Assembly: GCF_028471905.1 (NCBI RefSeq)
Contig: NZ_CP116902.1
Span: 122,501 to 186,500, forward strand
Source: Aneurinibacillus uraniidurans
GTDB taxonomy: Bacteria; Bacillota; Bacilli; Aneurinibacillales; Aneurinibacillaceae
Reading direction: 5' to 3'
DNA: 64,000 nucleotides
How positions within the stretch are numbered: position 1 is the stretch's first letter; each line of letters starts with the position of its first letter. This document shows positions 33,293 through 42,525 of this stretch, piece by piece. Under the pieces are notes generated by a model. It had not been told where the DNA came from. It did no database searches and worked only from the letters and a program-made list of their open reading frames with translations. The position numbers and the translations under genes are program-made.

Positions 33293-34126
33293 TTACGACA
33301 AATACTTCTGAATCATCGCGTTAATTTGCCCACCAAGAATCAAGATCATCGCAGATAAATAAAACCAGATCATCAGAATAATAACGCCCCCAAGACTGCC
33401 GTATGTAATCGTGTAGCTGTTGAAGCTGTTCACATAGAACGAGAAGCCGTACGAGACAACGAGCCAGCCAACTGCCGCAAATACAGCACCGATACAGCCA
33501 ATGCGCCAGTGTACCTTACAATTTGGGGCAAAGTAATAGATGAATGCAAACAACCCGATCAAGAACACGAAGCTGAACACCCAGCGGATAACTGTCCAGA
33601 ATTGCAGAACATTTTCTGGAACAATGATATACGATGTAACAAATGTCTCGATTGTCTTGCCAAACACCGGCAAAAGAAGTGTCACAATAATAGCAAGTAC
33701 CATGCCGATGGTAAATAAAATCGCCATCATTCGTGACATAACATACGAACGCTCCTCTTTTACGTCATACGCCCGATTCAGTGCACTAATAATCGCATGA
33801 ATCGCACTAGATGAGGTCCATAGCGTTCCAAGGAGACTAAAGACGAGCAGCCAGCCGCGTCGTACGTTTAATATGCTGTGGATATTGCTTTCCAGCAGTT
33901 CCGTTACTTTTTGTGGGGCAACCGCATGCAGGAAGTAGAGGGTATGCTCGGCTGAGATAGGCAAGTACCCGATCAAGGTGAAGGCAAAAATGAAAAACGG
34001 AAAAATCGACAACATGAAATAGTACGCCAGCTGCGCCGACATACCGGATACATCATTTTCAATAAAGCGTCCCACCAGTTCTTTTCCGTATTGATATAGG
34101 CGGCTTTTGGATAGAAATGAAATCAT
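33293..34126 (-). CDS. YihY/BrkB-family membrane protein
   Basis: A 277-aa integral membrane protein with about six helices. The family signature near the N-terminus is DVSGMSAQLAYYFMLSIFPF (residues about 24-43), and LGTLWTSSSAIHAIISALNR near residue 100 also fits. Once called ribonuclease BN, this family is now regarded as membrane proteins of unknown function. ATG 34126 is divergent from the methyltransferase gene. Confidence 0.93.
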   Translation of the reverse strand: MISFLSKSRLYQYGKELVGRFIENDVSGMSAQLAYYFMLSIFPFFIFAFTLIGYLPISAEHTLYFLHAVAPQKVTELLESNIHSILNVRRGWLLVFSLLGTLWTSSSAIHAIISALNRAYDVKEERSYVMSRMMAILFTIGMVLAIIVTLLLPVFGKTIETFVTSYIIVPENVLQFWTVIRWVFSFVFLIGLFAFIYYFAPNCKVHWRIGCIGAVFAAVGWLVVSYGFSFYVNSFNSYTITYGSLGGVIILMIWFYLSAMILILGGQINAMIQKYLS

Positions 34127-34212
34127 AAGCCCTCTCCATTGACATTTTTGGGTGTTATCGTTATCGTACCAGTATCTTTTATTTTATATGAAAAGTGTCG
34201 GAGGACAATAAC

Positions 34213-35505
34213 ATGGCAAAAGTATTTCTTGTACGCAATCGCCGCAAGCGATTGGAACAGGGTCATCCCTGGGTATACCAAAGTGAAGTAGAGCGAATCG
34301 AAGGCGAATATGAGCCGGGTGACATGGTCGATGTGGTGAATCATCAGGGTCATTTTCTCGCTAAAGGATATATCAATCCACAATCACAAATGATCGTGCG
34401 TATTTTATCATACCGCCCGGATGAAGAGATTAATCAAGAGTGGGTGACAGCGCGTGTACGCCAGGCCTGGACATTCCGTCAGCGTTTCTTACCAGGAATA
34501 CGCTCTTGCCGCGTGCTGTATGGCGAAGCGGATTTCCTGCCGGGTGTAGTGGTAGATAAATATGAGGACGTACTTGTTGTTCAGATTTTATCACTCGGCA
34601 TGGAAGTGCGCAAAGATTGGCTGCTTCAGGCGCTGCTTGACGTATTTAGCCCGAGAGCTGTCTACTTGCGTAATGATGTGCATGTGCGTGGGCTGGAAGG
34701 GCTTGAGCAGGACAAAGGCTTCTGGTATGGCGAATCCGAGACTGAGATCGAAATTGAAGAAAATGGCTTAAAGCTTGTTGTTGATATTGAGAATGGGCAG
34801 AAAACAGGCTATTTCTTCGATCAGCGTGAAAACCGTTCAGCAATTGCCCCCATTATGATAGGCTGGGGCGCGGAACATGGCATCAGCTTGCAGCCGGTGG
34901 AAGAAGAAGGCGAAACGGTGATGAAGCCGGTGGACAAGCGCGGCAAAGTCATCAAAAATCCGTTCTGGGACGGCGCAGAAGTACTCGACTGCTTCACACA
35001 TACAGGCTCCTTTACGTTGAATGCCTGCAAACATGGGGCAAAAAAGGTCACAACGCTTGATATTTCGGATCACGCGATTGAGACAGCGAAGCAAAATGTA
35101 CAGCGGAACGGGTTCTTACACCGTGTGAACTTTGTTGTGGCGAATGCATTCGATTATTTACGGGAAGCGGTAAAAGAAAACAAGCAGTGGGATGTGGTCA
35201 TCCTTGACCCGCCAGCATTCGCGAAGTCGCGCGGTGCGGTCAAAGGCGCGGTACGTGGCTATAAGGACATTAATCTGAACGGCCTAAAACTTGTGCGTGA
35301 GGGCGGCTATCTGGTGACAGCAAGCTGTTCATACCATATGAGCCCGGAACAGTTCCAGGAAACGATTCAGGAAGCAGCGGTTGACGCGAAAAAAATGCTG
35401 CGTCTGATTCACTGGAGCGGAGCGGGACTTGATCATCCTAAACTCACGGGAATTGATGAGGGCGACTACTTGAAGTTTGCCATTTATGAAGTAACGTCTC
35501 GCTAA
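34213..35505 (+). CDS. RlmI-like class I rRNA (cytosine-C5) methyltransferase with an insert
   Basis: A 430-aa SAM-dependent methyltransferase of the RlmI/YccW family: N-terminal PUA-like domain (LVRNRRKRLEQGHPWVYQSE), the central EEL domain, then the Rossmann catalytic domain with EVLDCFTHTGSFTLNA near residue 260 (SAM site), VILDPPAFAKS near 332 and TASCSYHMS near 373 (catalytic Cys). It probably methylates 23S rRNA. About 35 extra residues (roughly 220-255, WGAEHGISLQPVEEEGE onward) sit between ENRSAIAPI and the SAM motif, where typical members have a short link. ATG 34213 follows GGAGGAC. Confidence 0.92.
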   Translation: MAKVFLVRNRRKRLEQGHPWVYQSEVERIEGEYEPGDMVDVVNHQGHFLAKGYINPQSQMIVRILSYRPDEEINQEWVTARVRQAWTFRQRFLPGIRSCRVLYGEADFLPGVVVDKYEDVLVVQILSLGMEVRKDWLLQALLDVFSPRAVYLRNDVHVRGLEGLEQDKGFWYGESETEIEIEENGLKLVVDIENGQKTGYFFDQRENRSAIAPIMIGWGAEHGISLQPVEEEGETVMKPVDKRGKVIKNPFWDGAEVLDCFTHTGSFTLNACKHGAKKVTTLDISDHAIETAKQNVQRNGFLHRVNFVVANAFDYLREAVKENKQWDVVILDPPAFAKSRGAVKGAVRGYKDINLNGLKLVREGGYLVTASCSYHMSPEQFQETIQEAAVDAKKMLRLIHWSGAGLDHPKLTGIDEGDYLKFAIYEVTSR

Positions 35506-35517
35506 TATAAGTTAAAC

Positions 35518-35556
35518 AAAAGGAGAGCTTCCGGAAAACCGGGCTCTCCTTTTATT
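35518..35556. terminator. Bidirectional terminator between the methyltransferase and deacetylase genes
   Basis: AAAAGGAGAGC (35518-35528) pairs with GCTCTCCTTTT (35543-35553), and an inner CCGG/CCGG adds to the stem; A and T runs flank it. Confidence 0.88.
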
Positions 35557-36421
35557 ATTTTTGCGCTTGGCTCACTTGCTTCTCATCATATGCTTTCATT
35601 TTCTTCAATAGAACTTGTTCCGTAATTTCCGGTGATCCGGCATTGACCCGCTTAATCAGCTCCTGCCCGCGTTCTGCGATCCCCTCTTCCGTGGTAAAAA
35701 ACAGGGTAACACCAGCTTCTTTTCCAGCTTGTATGGTGAGCGGACTATATGCGCCATACGGGAAGGCTAACAAATTTGGCTGCTTGCCAAGCATAGCCTG
35801 AAGTTCCATATCTGCTACCATCAAGTCGGTCCGGATGCGTGTATGCGCTTCTGCCTTTGTCTCATTAAGAAGTGGGCCGAGTAATACCGGTTTTTTCGTA
35901 CCTTTCTCATCTACGACATCTTTATAGTGTTGATTATACGTATGGGAATAAAATGACATTCCTTGTGTCTGCAATTCTTTTATTTGTTTCCATGACATGT
36001 GCGGCAGAGCACCTGGTGGTGAATTCTCGATGTAGCTAACTACAAGGAAGTTCGTAGCTGTATACCCGTATTTATTAAGAATGGGGCAGGCTTTTGTGTA
36101 GAAGCTTTCGTATCCGTCATCAAACGTAAGGAGTACGGCGTTTGGTGGGACATCCTGTTCATTTTTCATGTAGCTGATAAAATGCGGCATGGAAATGATG
36201 GTATAACCAGCATCCCGCAATGCTTTCATATGAGAGTGAAACCGGATAGGTGTAATGGCTGCGCTAGTTTGAGGATATGCCTCAAGGTGATGATACGTAA
36301 GAACAAGCACCTTATCTTTGTAATGAAAGGGAATGGTATATGCGAATGCTGGCTTTATGAGCAGCAGACAGATCATAAAACCCGCAGCAAAAATTAAATG
36401 TCTTCTTCCTTTTAACCCCAT
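35555..36421 (-). CDS. Secreted polysaccharide deacetylase (PgaB/IcaB-like)
   Basis: A 288-aa exported deacetylase. A signal peptide (basic start, hydrophobic HLIFAAGFMICLLLIKPAFA, cleavage after AFA) precedes a NodB domain: YHHLEAYPQ near residue 44, LTFDDGYESFY near 98 (catalytic and metal Asp), SFYSHTYNQH near 156 (metal His pair) and LLAFPYGAYSP near 215. The YHH start and DDGYES form are those of IcaB/PgaB-type N-acetylglucosamine deacetylases and similar exoenzymes. ATG 36421 is placed seven bases from GGAGG; a second ATG at 36424 is only four bases away. Confidence 0.9.
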   Translation of the reverse strand: MGLKGRRHLIFAAGFMICLLLIKPAFAYTIPFHYKDKVLVLTYHHLEAYPQTSAAITPIRFHSHMKALRDAGYTIISMPHFISYMKNEQDVPPNAVLLTFDDGYESFYTKACPILNKYGYTATNFLVVSYIENSPPGALPHMSWKQIKELQTQGMSFYSHTYNQHYKDVVDEKGTKKPVLLGPLLNETKAEAHTRIRTDLMVADMELQAMLGKQPNLLAFPYGAYSPLTIQAGKEAGVTLFFTTEEGIAERGQELIKRVNAGSPEITEQVLLKKMKAYDEKQVSQAQK

Positions 36422-36560
36422 CATCGTTCCTCCGTTTTTATACGCTTGATCTTTTTATCTTATCAATTTGTACTACAAAAATTGTATTTTTACAACAAAA
36501 AAACCATGTGTCTTCGATGTTCCTGCACGATTCTACAAAAATACATATTTTAGTTGCGTG

Positions 36561-36575
36561 AATTGTCGGACAATT
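36561..36575. promoter_or_regulatory. 15-bp palindromic operator candidate
   Basis: AATTGTC-G-GACAATT is a perfect inverted repeat upstream of a -10-like hexamer TATAAT at 36602-36607 and the 94-aa gene. A MarR- or Rrf2-like operator is possible; the regulator is unknown. Confidence 0.5.
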
Positions 36576-36646
36576 AATGTTTTATTTAGGTTTATACCGT
36601 TTTATAATGAGCTTACGAAACCAAATGGAACGAGGAGGAATAAACG

Positions 36647-36931
36647 ATGATACCAATGGAAGATAAGGATATGAATGTGTTTACCTACTATGAGGAAGGT
36701 ATCACACAGTATATTTGGCTGCAGGATGTAACGGAAGGTCGGGCACGAACCGTCGAGGAAGAAGCTGCTCATTCTTCGCTGGCTGAACTAGTTGAGATGC
36801 TGCAGGAAGGAAGTAATAGGCTATGGCCGAATGGATCATTTATCGCTGCTGTAGTGGAAGGGGCGGTTCGGGATGCAGCGGGCTGGTTGATAGACGGGTC
36901 ACAGGATATTGGGTATTTAGATACAGGTTGA
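36647..36931 (+). CDS. Uncharacterised acidic protein (94 aa)
   Basis: I do not recognise this protein. ATG 36647 follows GAGGAGGA; ATG 36656 is an alternative. The protein is acidic, soluble and mixed, with YYEEGITQYIWLQDVTEG near residue 14 and a helix-rich middle (EEEAAHSSLAELVEMLQEGS). It has its own likely promoter and a hairpin after it. The palindrome 72 bases upstream may control it. Confidence 0.65.
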   Translation: MIPMEDKDMNVFTYYEEGITQYIWLQDVTEGRARTVEEEAAHSSLAELVEMLQEGSNRLWPNGSFIAAVVEGAVRDAAGWLIDGSQDIGYLDTG

Positions 36932-36937
36932 GCTGAC

Positions 36938-36957
36938 AAAAGCAGGCGCCGCTTTTC
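36938..36957 (+). terminator. Short terminator after the 94-aa gene
   Basis: AAAAGC (36938-36943) pairs with GCTTTT (36951-36956) around a seven-base loop AGGCGCC. Confidence 0.55.
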
Positions 36958-37093
36958 TCAATTCAACGTAAATGGCTAGCCCCATCCTGAACGCTCCCTC
37001 CTTCGACACATATATGAAATTTACTCCCCCACATTGCATGGTTCATGCCCCGATTTGGTATAATGGAAGAAAAACGAACGGAGTTATTCTTAC

Positions 37094-37840
37094 ATGAATC
37101 CCATTCTGTATGTAGAAAACATGACAGGCGGATACCGAAAAAACCGCCCCATTATTCATGACGTGTCATTCTCTGTATATCCAGAAGAAATGGTCGGACT
37201 CATCGGGCTCAATGGAGCTGGAAAGAGTACGACCATTAAGCATATTCTAGGGCTGTTAACTCCGACAGCAGGTACTGTACGCATAAATGGCACAGCGCTT
37301 ACGGATGACCCAAAGAAATATCGCTCAGCTTATTCATACGTACCGGAGAACCCGCTTGTATATGATGATCTGACGCTGCGAGAGCACCTGGAGTTTACTG
37401 CGATGGCGTATGGCATCGATCGAGATACATTCACGGCACGTAGTGAAATGCTAGTAGATGAGTTCCGAATGAAGGATCGTCTTGATACATTTCCGCGCCA
37501 TATGTCAAAAGGGATGCGTCAGAAGATGATGATTATGAATGCGTTTCTGGTACAGCCATCATTGTATATGATTGATGAGCCGTTCCTTGGACTTGACCCG
37601 CTTGGCATTCGTTCTCTATTAGAGCTGATGGTACGGATGAAAAAAACAGGCGCCGGGATTTTGATGAGTTCCCATATTTTGTCGACGGTAGAGAGGTATT
37701 GTGATAAATTCGTGGTGCTCCATCAGGGGCGAGTATGCGCATCAGGTACGCTTGCGGACTTGCGTCGGCAGACCGGCCTGATGAACGGTTCGCTGGACGA
37801 TATTTTCTATGAGCTAACGAAAGAAGAGGACAAAGCTTGA
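37094..37840 (+). CDS. ecsA: ABC transporter ATP-binding protein EcsA
   Basis: A 248-aa ATPase, the length of Bacillus EcsA. Walker A is GLNGAGKSTTIKH near residue 38, the Q-loop region SYVPENPLVYDDLT near 84, signature MSKGMRQKMMI near 138, Walker B LYMIDEPFLGLDP near 155, and switch His MSSHILST near 194. It works with the EcsB permease, whose gene starts one base after its stop codon. In Bacillus, EcsAB affects secretion, sporulation and competence through the intramembrane protease RasP; its substrate is not firmly known. A TATAAT hexamer lies at 37059-37064. Confidence 0.93.
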   Translation: MNPILYVENMTGGYRKNRPIIHDVSFSVYPEEMVGLIGLNGAGKSTTIKHILGLLTPTAGTVRINGTALTDDPKKYRSAYSYVPENPLVYDDLTLREHLEFTAMAYGIDRDTFTARSEMLVDEFRMKDRLDTFPRHMSKGMRQKMMIMNAFLVQPSLYMIDEPFLGLDPLGIRSLLELMVRMKKTGAGILMSSHILSTVERYCDKFVVLHQGRVCASGTLADLRRQTGLMNGSLDDIFYELTKEEDKA

Positions 37841-37841
37841 T

Positions 37842-39056
37842 ATGGAGATAAAAGCGTTATGGAACAAGCGCATGGGTGCATTTTTGACGGAAGCGCTCGG
37901 TTATTTGCGCTACGTGGGCAATAGTGGGGCGATTGGATTTCTTGTGCTTGTCGTCCTAACGGGTGCATACTATTATTCGCGCTTGTTGAAGTATTTGCCG
38001 GATACATATCCAGTTGAATGGGGAATCGGGCTTGTGATGGTGTATTTGCTTACGAGAGGACAGGTCCGAACGTTTATCAAAGAAGCGGATCTTGTGTTTT
38101 TGCTGCCGCTTGAATCAGACATGAAACCATATTTCCGGTCCGCTGTGTTGTACAGCTTCATCTTTCAGGCAGCTGGGATTGCTGGGATGCTGCTCGTACT
38201 GTGGCCGTTGTATCGGCACCGGATGGGGGAAGCAGCACTTTCATTCGGGAGTGTGCTGCTTGTCTTGCTTGTGCTGCGTCTGCTGAATACGGCGGCACGC
38301 TGGCAGGAGGAGAGACTGTCGGAATCGAGAGAAGTGATGTGGTATGGACTTGGTCGAACCTGTGTGAATGCAGCGATTGTCCTTGTAGTATTTGTGCGGG
38401 GGTTCGTCTTGCTGAGTCTGCTAGGAGCAGTTGTTTTTATTGCAGTGGCGGCCTGGTATTATCGTCATACTCTAGTATCCCGTACCGTGAATTGGGAGCG
38501 GCTGCTGCAGACTGAGCAGGCACTTGCATCCCGCTTTTATTCATGGATGAATCAGTTTGTCGATGTGCCATATGAATTTAGTAAAGTCCGGCGCAGGAAT
38601 TGGGCCGCATCACTCGTTGGGCGGCTTTCGTTTACATCGCACAATGCATATATATATTTGTATGCGAAAACGTTCGTGCGTTCTGAACTGTTCGCCATGG
38701 TGCTGCGGCTGACGATTATTGGCTGTGTGATTATTATGGTAATCGACGGTTCGTTGGCGAAGTGGATTACGTATGTACTGGTGCTTGGCGTGACGGCCGT
38801 ACAGCTATCATCGCTGCGTCGCTATCATCGCTATATGTTTTGGGCGCATATTTATCCCCTTTCACTCGATGGAAGAAGAGAAGCGGTGGAACGGGTAGTT
38901 GGGATCGTTCTGCTCATTCAATCGCTGTTTCTGGATATAGCCCTGTTTCTCCCTTTTTCGGCAGGATGGCATCTACTTGCAGGTCCTGTGGCGGGACTGG
39001 TGATTACATATGGATATAGTCGAGTTGTGCTCGGACGTCGTTTGCAGTCTTTATAA
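37842..39056 (+). CDS. ecsB: ABC transporter permease EcsB
   Basis: A 404-aa integral membrane protein with about eight hydrophobic helices, matching EcsB in length and position. Landmarks: MEIKALWNKRMGAFLTEALG at the start, LVFLLPLESDMKPYFR near residue 90, and DVPYEFSKVRRRNWAASLV near residue 238, characteristic of EcsB. It overlaps functionally with EcsA in a two-gene operon ended by a terminator. Confidence 0.93.
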   Translation: MEIKALWNKRMGAFLTEALGYLRYVGNSGAIGFLVLVVLTGAYYYSRLLKYLPDTYPVEWGIGLVMVYLLTRGQVRTFIKEADLVFLLPLESDMKPYFRSAVLYSFIFQAAGIAGMLLVLWPLYRHRMGEAALSFGSVLLVLLVLRLLNTAARWQEERLSESREVMWYGLGRTCVNAAIVLVVFVRGFVLLSLLGAVVFIAVAAWYYRHTLVSRTVNWERLLQTEQALASRFYSWMNQFVDVPYEFSKVRRRNWAASLVGRLSFTSHNAYIYLYAKTFVRSELFAMVLRLTIIGCVIIMVIDGSLAKWITYVLVLGVTAVQLSSLRRYHRYMFWAHIYPLSLDGRREAVERVVGIVLLIQSLFLDIALFLPFSAGWHLLAGPVAGLVITYGYSRVVLGRRLQSL

Positions 39057-39070
39057 GTGTCGTGTCAAAG

Positions 39071-39105
39071 AAGACTATTCTGTATGGTAACAGAATGGTC
39101 TTTTT
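39071..39105 (+). terminator. Intrinsic terminator of the ecsAB operon
   Basis: AAGACTATTCTG (39071-39082) pairs with CAGAATGGTCTT (39091-39102, one T-G), an eight-base loop, then T residues. Confidence 0.85.
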
Positions 39106-39209
39106 CCTCTGGGCAACTCTGTTGCAATAGGCGCAAAAGGTTTCTCTAGACCCACATGCTTACGGTTTGGTAGCATACTTATACATCAATTTGGAACGGG
39201 GTATGCGGC

Positions 39210-40079
39210 ATGGAAGAGCAGTACAATAATCTAAAACAGGGGGAGCGAGGGGCCTGGCTTAGTATTATTGTGTATATTGTGTTATCAGCAGGTAAACTAG
39301 CGGTTGGCTACTGGACGAGTTCAGAGGCGCTGCTGGCCGATGGTTTAAATAATACGACAGATATTATGGCGTCCATTGCGGTACTGGTCGGACTTAGACT
39401 CTCGCAAAAGCCACCTGATCTGGATCATCCGTACGGGCACTGGCGAGCAGAAACGGTTGCGTCTATGATCGCTTCCTTTATCATGATGACAGTAGGGCTA
39501 CAGGTACTGTATAAGGCAATCAGATCGCTTGCTAATTTCCAGGAAATTCAGGCGCCAGATATGACCGCGATGTGGGTGGCTCTTGTGTCTGCCGGGGTCA
39601 TGTATGGCGTGTACCACTACAATCGCCGGCTCGGAGAGCGAATTCAGAGCCAGGCTGTTACAGCGGCAGCCCAGGATAACCTGTCTGACGCGTGGGTTAG
39701 CATTGGAGCAGCAGTTGGGATTGCGGGTGCGCAGTTTGGTCTGCCGTGGCTTGATCCGGTGGCGGCCTTTATTGTAGGATTGATGATCTGCCGAACGGCG
39801 TGGGGAATTTTTAGCGTGGCGTCACTTAGCCTGACTGATGGCTTTGATGAGGCAGAGCTGGACCGTCTTCGACAGACGATTGAAGAGATGCCGGAAGTGA
39901 AGGCACTGACGGATATTAAGGCCCGTGCCCATGGCAATCGTGTACTTGTGGATGTAGTGATCCAGGTCAACCCGCAGCTAACGGTTCTAGAGAGTCATCG
40001 GATTACGGAGGACATCGAGGAAAAAATGCACCGAGAGCATAACATTCTCAATGTACATGTTCATGTAGAACCGCTTTGA
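39210..40079 (+). CDS. Cation diffusion facilitator family transporter
   Basis: A 289-aa CDF protein with six predicted helices and a C-terminal metallochaperone-like domain. Metal-site residues appear in helix 2 (LLADGLNNTTDIMAS near residue 40) and helix 5 (QDNLSDAWVSIGA near 156), and the loop LDHPYGHWRAE near 70 is typical. The C-terminal half (VLVDVVIQVNPQLTVLESH, NVHVHVEPL) forms the ferredoxin-like cytoplasmic domain. It exports divalent cations (Zn, Fe, Co or Mn); selectivity is not determined. It is followed by the GDPD gene, 53 bases on. Confidence 0.93.
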   Translation: MEEQYNNLKQGERGAWLSIIVYIVLSAGKLAVGYWTSSEALLADGLNNTTDIMASIAVLVGLRLSQKPPDLDHPYGHWRAETVASMIASFIMMTVGLQVLYKAIRSLANFQEIQAPDMTAMWVALVSAGVMYGVYHYNRRLGERIQSQAVTAAAQDNLSDAWVSIGAAVGIAGAQFGLPWLDPVAAFIVGLMICRTAWGIFSVASLSLTDGFDEAELDRLRQTIEEMPEVKALTDIKARAHGNRVLVDVVIQVNPQLTVLESHRITEDIEEKMHREHNILNVHVHVEPL

Positions 40080-40132
40080 CATAGAAATAGTAGTGTCTAG
40101 TTACGATGGTAAGAAAGAAGGGAGCGAGGGAA

Positions 40133-40855
40133 ATGAACGTTTGTATGGCACATCGTGGCTGGTCGGGACGTGCACCGGAAAATACACGCAGTGCAATCCG
40201 GCTGGCTTTGGCAGAACCTCGTATTCACTCGATAGAATTTGATGTTCAACTGACGAAGGATGGCGTTCCGGTTGTGATTCATGATTTTGTCCTTGGTCGT
40301 ACCGCAAACGGGAGCGGTCCGGTGGGCTCTTATACGTATGCGGAACTGCGGAAGTTGGATGCAGGCAGTTGGTTTGGTGCGGAATTCAAAGGCGAGCACA
40401 TCCCTGCACTGGAAGAAATATTGCAAGAATCGCAGGGAAGAGGGCGGCTGAATATCGAATTGAAAACGGTTGGAAATCTATATCCTGGACTTGAAGAGAA
40501 GGTAGTAAAGCTTATTCATCAGTATGGCATGCAGCACGATGTGTATGTGACTTCTTTTGATCATGATGTGATTAAACGAGTACATGCGCTTGATTCGTCC
40601 ATGAAAACCGGACTTATTTTTGAAGGGAAACCAGCGTTGGTGCGTGAACAGCTCTCGAAAGTCGGTGCATCTGTGCTTTCGATGTCGTACATGCATATGA
40701 CGAAGGAATTTGTAGTTGAAATGATTGAATCTGGAATTCCGGTGGTCGCTTGGACTGTCGATGACCCGGAGGCTATTCAGCGCCTGATGGGATTTCATCC
40801 AGATATCCAGATTTGTACGAATTACCCAGACCGCATGATCGGCTTGATACGCTAA
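40133..40855 (+). CDS. Glycerophosphodiester phosphodiesterase (cytoplasmic type)
   Basis: A 240-aa GDPD without signal peptide. Catalytic and metal residues are present: MAHRGWSGRAPENT near residue 5 (first His and Glu), IEFDVQLTKDGVPVVIHDF near residue 35 (Glu, Asp and second His), NIELKTVG near 105. It cleaves glycerophosphodiesters to an alcohol and glycerol 3-phosphate. ATG 40133 (GGGAGCGAGGG) is preferred over an upstream frame. A terminator follows. Confidence 0.94.
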   Translation: MNVCMAHRGWSGRAPENTRSAIRLALAEPRIHSIEFDVQLTKDGVPVVIHDFVLGRTANGSGPVGSYTYAELRKLDAGSWFGAEFKGEHIPALEEILQESQGRGRLNIELKTVGNLYPGLEEKVVKLIHQYGMQHDVYVTSFDHDVIKRVHALDSSMKTGLIFEGKPALVREQLSKVGASVLSMSYMHMTKEFVVEMIESGIPVVAWTVDDPEAIQRLMGFHPDIQICTNYPDRMIGLIR

Positions 40856-40917
40856 TCAGCCGGATATGAATATTCTTATGTTTGTGTATCATGTTTATTT
40901 GTAATGTAAATATGATG

Positions 40918-40957
40918 AAAAAAAGGTGCCCCAAAGTAGGGAGGGCATCTTTTTTTA
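40918..40957 (+). terminator. Intrinsic terminator after the GDPD gene
   Basis: AAAAAAGGTGCCC pairs with GGGCATCTTTTTT, one G-U, around an 11-base loop (40918-40957). Confidence 0.8.
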
Positions 40958-41064
40958 TTGTATAAAATTCCTTTTATGTGGGATTTTAAAGGAGGTAAGC
41001 GATTTATTTTCCTGCACTAAAATATTTTGAATAATTGTACTTTATTTAATGGTAAATTTTTTTA

Positions 41065-41176
41065 TTGATAAAAAATAAAATATTTACTATAGTATCTTTC
41101 TGTGTTTCCCCATCGTTAGGTAGCATCTATCGAATGCTAATGACTGATAATTCAATTTATACCGGAGGAATTTGTA
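41065..41176 (+). promoter_or_regulatory. brnQ promoter and leader
   Basis: This is part of the only intergenic stretch above 300 bases (40856-41176). TTGATA (41065-41070) and TATAGT (41088-41093) are 17 bases apart, giving a start near 41100 and a leader of about 77 bases. The region before the promoter is very AT-rich. No T-box, riboswitch or convincing CodY site is seen. Confidence 0.75.
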
Positions 41177-42514
41177 GTGAAATCAGAAAGGTTACCTTTT
41201 TCAACCACTTTAATTGTCGGTTTAACTCTCTTTGCGCTATTTTTTGGAGCAGGAAATCTGATTTTTCCAGCGTCGCTTGGCCAGGTAGCGGGCACAAACT
41301 TTTGGCCTGCTGTTTCTGGTTTTTTAATAACAGGAGTAGGATTGCCTTTACTTGGGGTTGTTGCAATGGGGGTTTCCGGGAAAACAGACTTGCTTTCTGT
41401 CTCCAGTCGGGTTCATCCGTGGTTTGGTCTTGTTTTTACACTAGCGCTTTATTTAGCGATTGGTCCGCTATTTGCTTTGCCACGAACTGGAAGTGTATCG
41501 TATGAAATTGGCGTTACCCCATTTCTTTCAGCAAACGCCGGACATCTTCCGTTATTCATTTTTACGGTGGTATTCTTTTCGATTAGCTGCTTTTTCTCGC
41601 TAAACCCTAACCGAATTGTAGACATCGTTGGACGATTTTTGACTCCTTTAAAATTAGGCTTTATCTTGATTTTAGTGTTGGCTGGCTTGATTCATCCAAT
41701 GGGACCCATACAGCCACCTGCAGATGAGTATGTATCGATCCCGTTTTTCAAGGGATTTCAAGAAGGCTATTTAACAATGGATACATTGGCTTCGTTTGTC
41801 TTTGGTATGTTGGTGATTAATTCCATTAAACAAAAAGGAGCAACGACCGCAAAATCTATTGCGGTTGCTTGTCTGAAATCTTCTGTGGTCGCGGCTCTTT
41901 TATTAATTTTTATTTACGGGTCTCTTACCTTTTTGGGAGCATCGAGTGTCTCTGTGTTAGGAAGATTGGATAATGGGGGACTAGTATTAGCACAAGCTGC
42001 AACTTATTACTTCCAATCATTAGGTGGCATATTACTTGGCCTGATGATTACGGTTGCGTGTTTGACTACGAGCATCGGCTTGACTAGTTCTTGTGCCTCT
42101 TTCTTCCATACGCTGCTGCCTGGAATTCCATATAAAGCACTCGCTGTTTTATTAAGCGTGTTTAGTGCTACGATGGCCAATATTGGGCTGACACAATTGA
42201 TTTCTATTTCTGTTCCGATACTGACGGCGATTTATCCGATGGCAATCACGCTTATTTTTTTGATATTTCTACATCCTTTGTTTAAAGGGCGTTCAGAAGT
42301 TTATCAAGGTGCCATGCTTTGCACGGGATTGGTAAGTATTTTTGATGGATTAAAAGTAGCACATATCAACGTATCGGCCATTGATTCTCTCTTCAGCCAT
42401 ATGCTGCCGTTATATAGTCTGGGGCTGGGCTGGTTGTTACCAGGAATTGTTGGGGGGATTGTAGGCTTTGTCATTAGCTTGGTTAATGCATCAAAGCCGA
42501 TACCGTCTCGATAA
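41177..42514 (+). CDS. brnQ: Branched-chain amino acid:cation symporter BrnQ
   Basis: A 445-aa LIVCS-family transporter with about 12 hydrophobic helices. The N-terminal FGAGNLIFPASLGQVAG near residue 24 is the family signature, and LFALPRTGSVSYEIGVTPF near 97 is equally characteristic. It imports leucine, isoleucine and valine with Na+ or H+. GTG 41177 follows CGGAGGA. It stands alone with its own promoter and terminator; base composition is slightly AT-richer than the neighbours. Confidence 0.96.
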   Translation: MKSERLPFSTTLIVGLTLFALFFGAGNLIFPASLGQVAGTNFWPAVSGFLITGVGLPLLGVVAMGVSGKTDLLSVSSRVHPWFGLVFTLALYLAIGPLFALPRTGSVSYEIGVTPFLSANAGHLPLFIFTVVFFSISCFFSLNPNRIVDIVGRFLTPLKLGFILILVLAGLIHPMGPIQPPADEYVSIPFFKGFQEGYLTMDTLASFVFGMLVINSIKQKGATTAKSIAVACLKSSVVAALLLIFIYGSLTFLGASSVSVLGRLDNGGLVLAQAATYYFQSLGGILLGLMITVACLTTSIGLTSSCASFFHTLLPGIPYKALAVLLSVFSATMANIGLTQLISISVPILTAIYPMAITLIFLIFLHPLFKGRSEVYQGAMLCTGLVSIFDGLKVAHINVSAIDSLFSHMLPLYSLGLGWLLPGIVGGIVGFVISLVNASKPIPSR

Positions 42515-42525
42515 GTACACACGAC

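Noticed and set aside
36468-36650. 60-aa open frame upstream of the 94-aa gene
   Set aside because: Low-complexity AT-rich sequence overlapping the promoter and palindrome; no ribosome site.
41010-41050. Possible CodY box in the brnQ leader
   Set aside because: AT-rich segments resemble the consensus only loosely, with several mismatches; not reported as a site.
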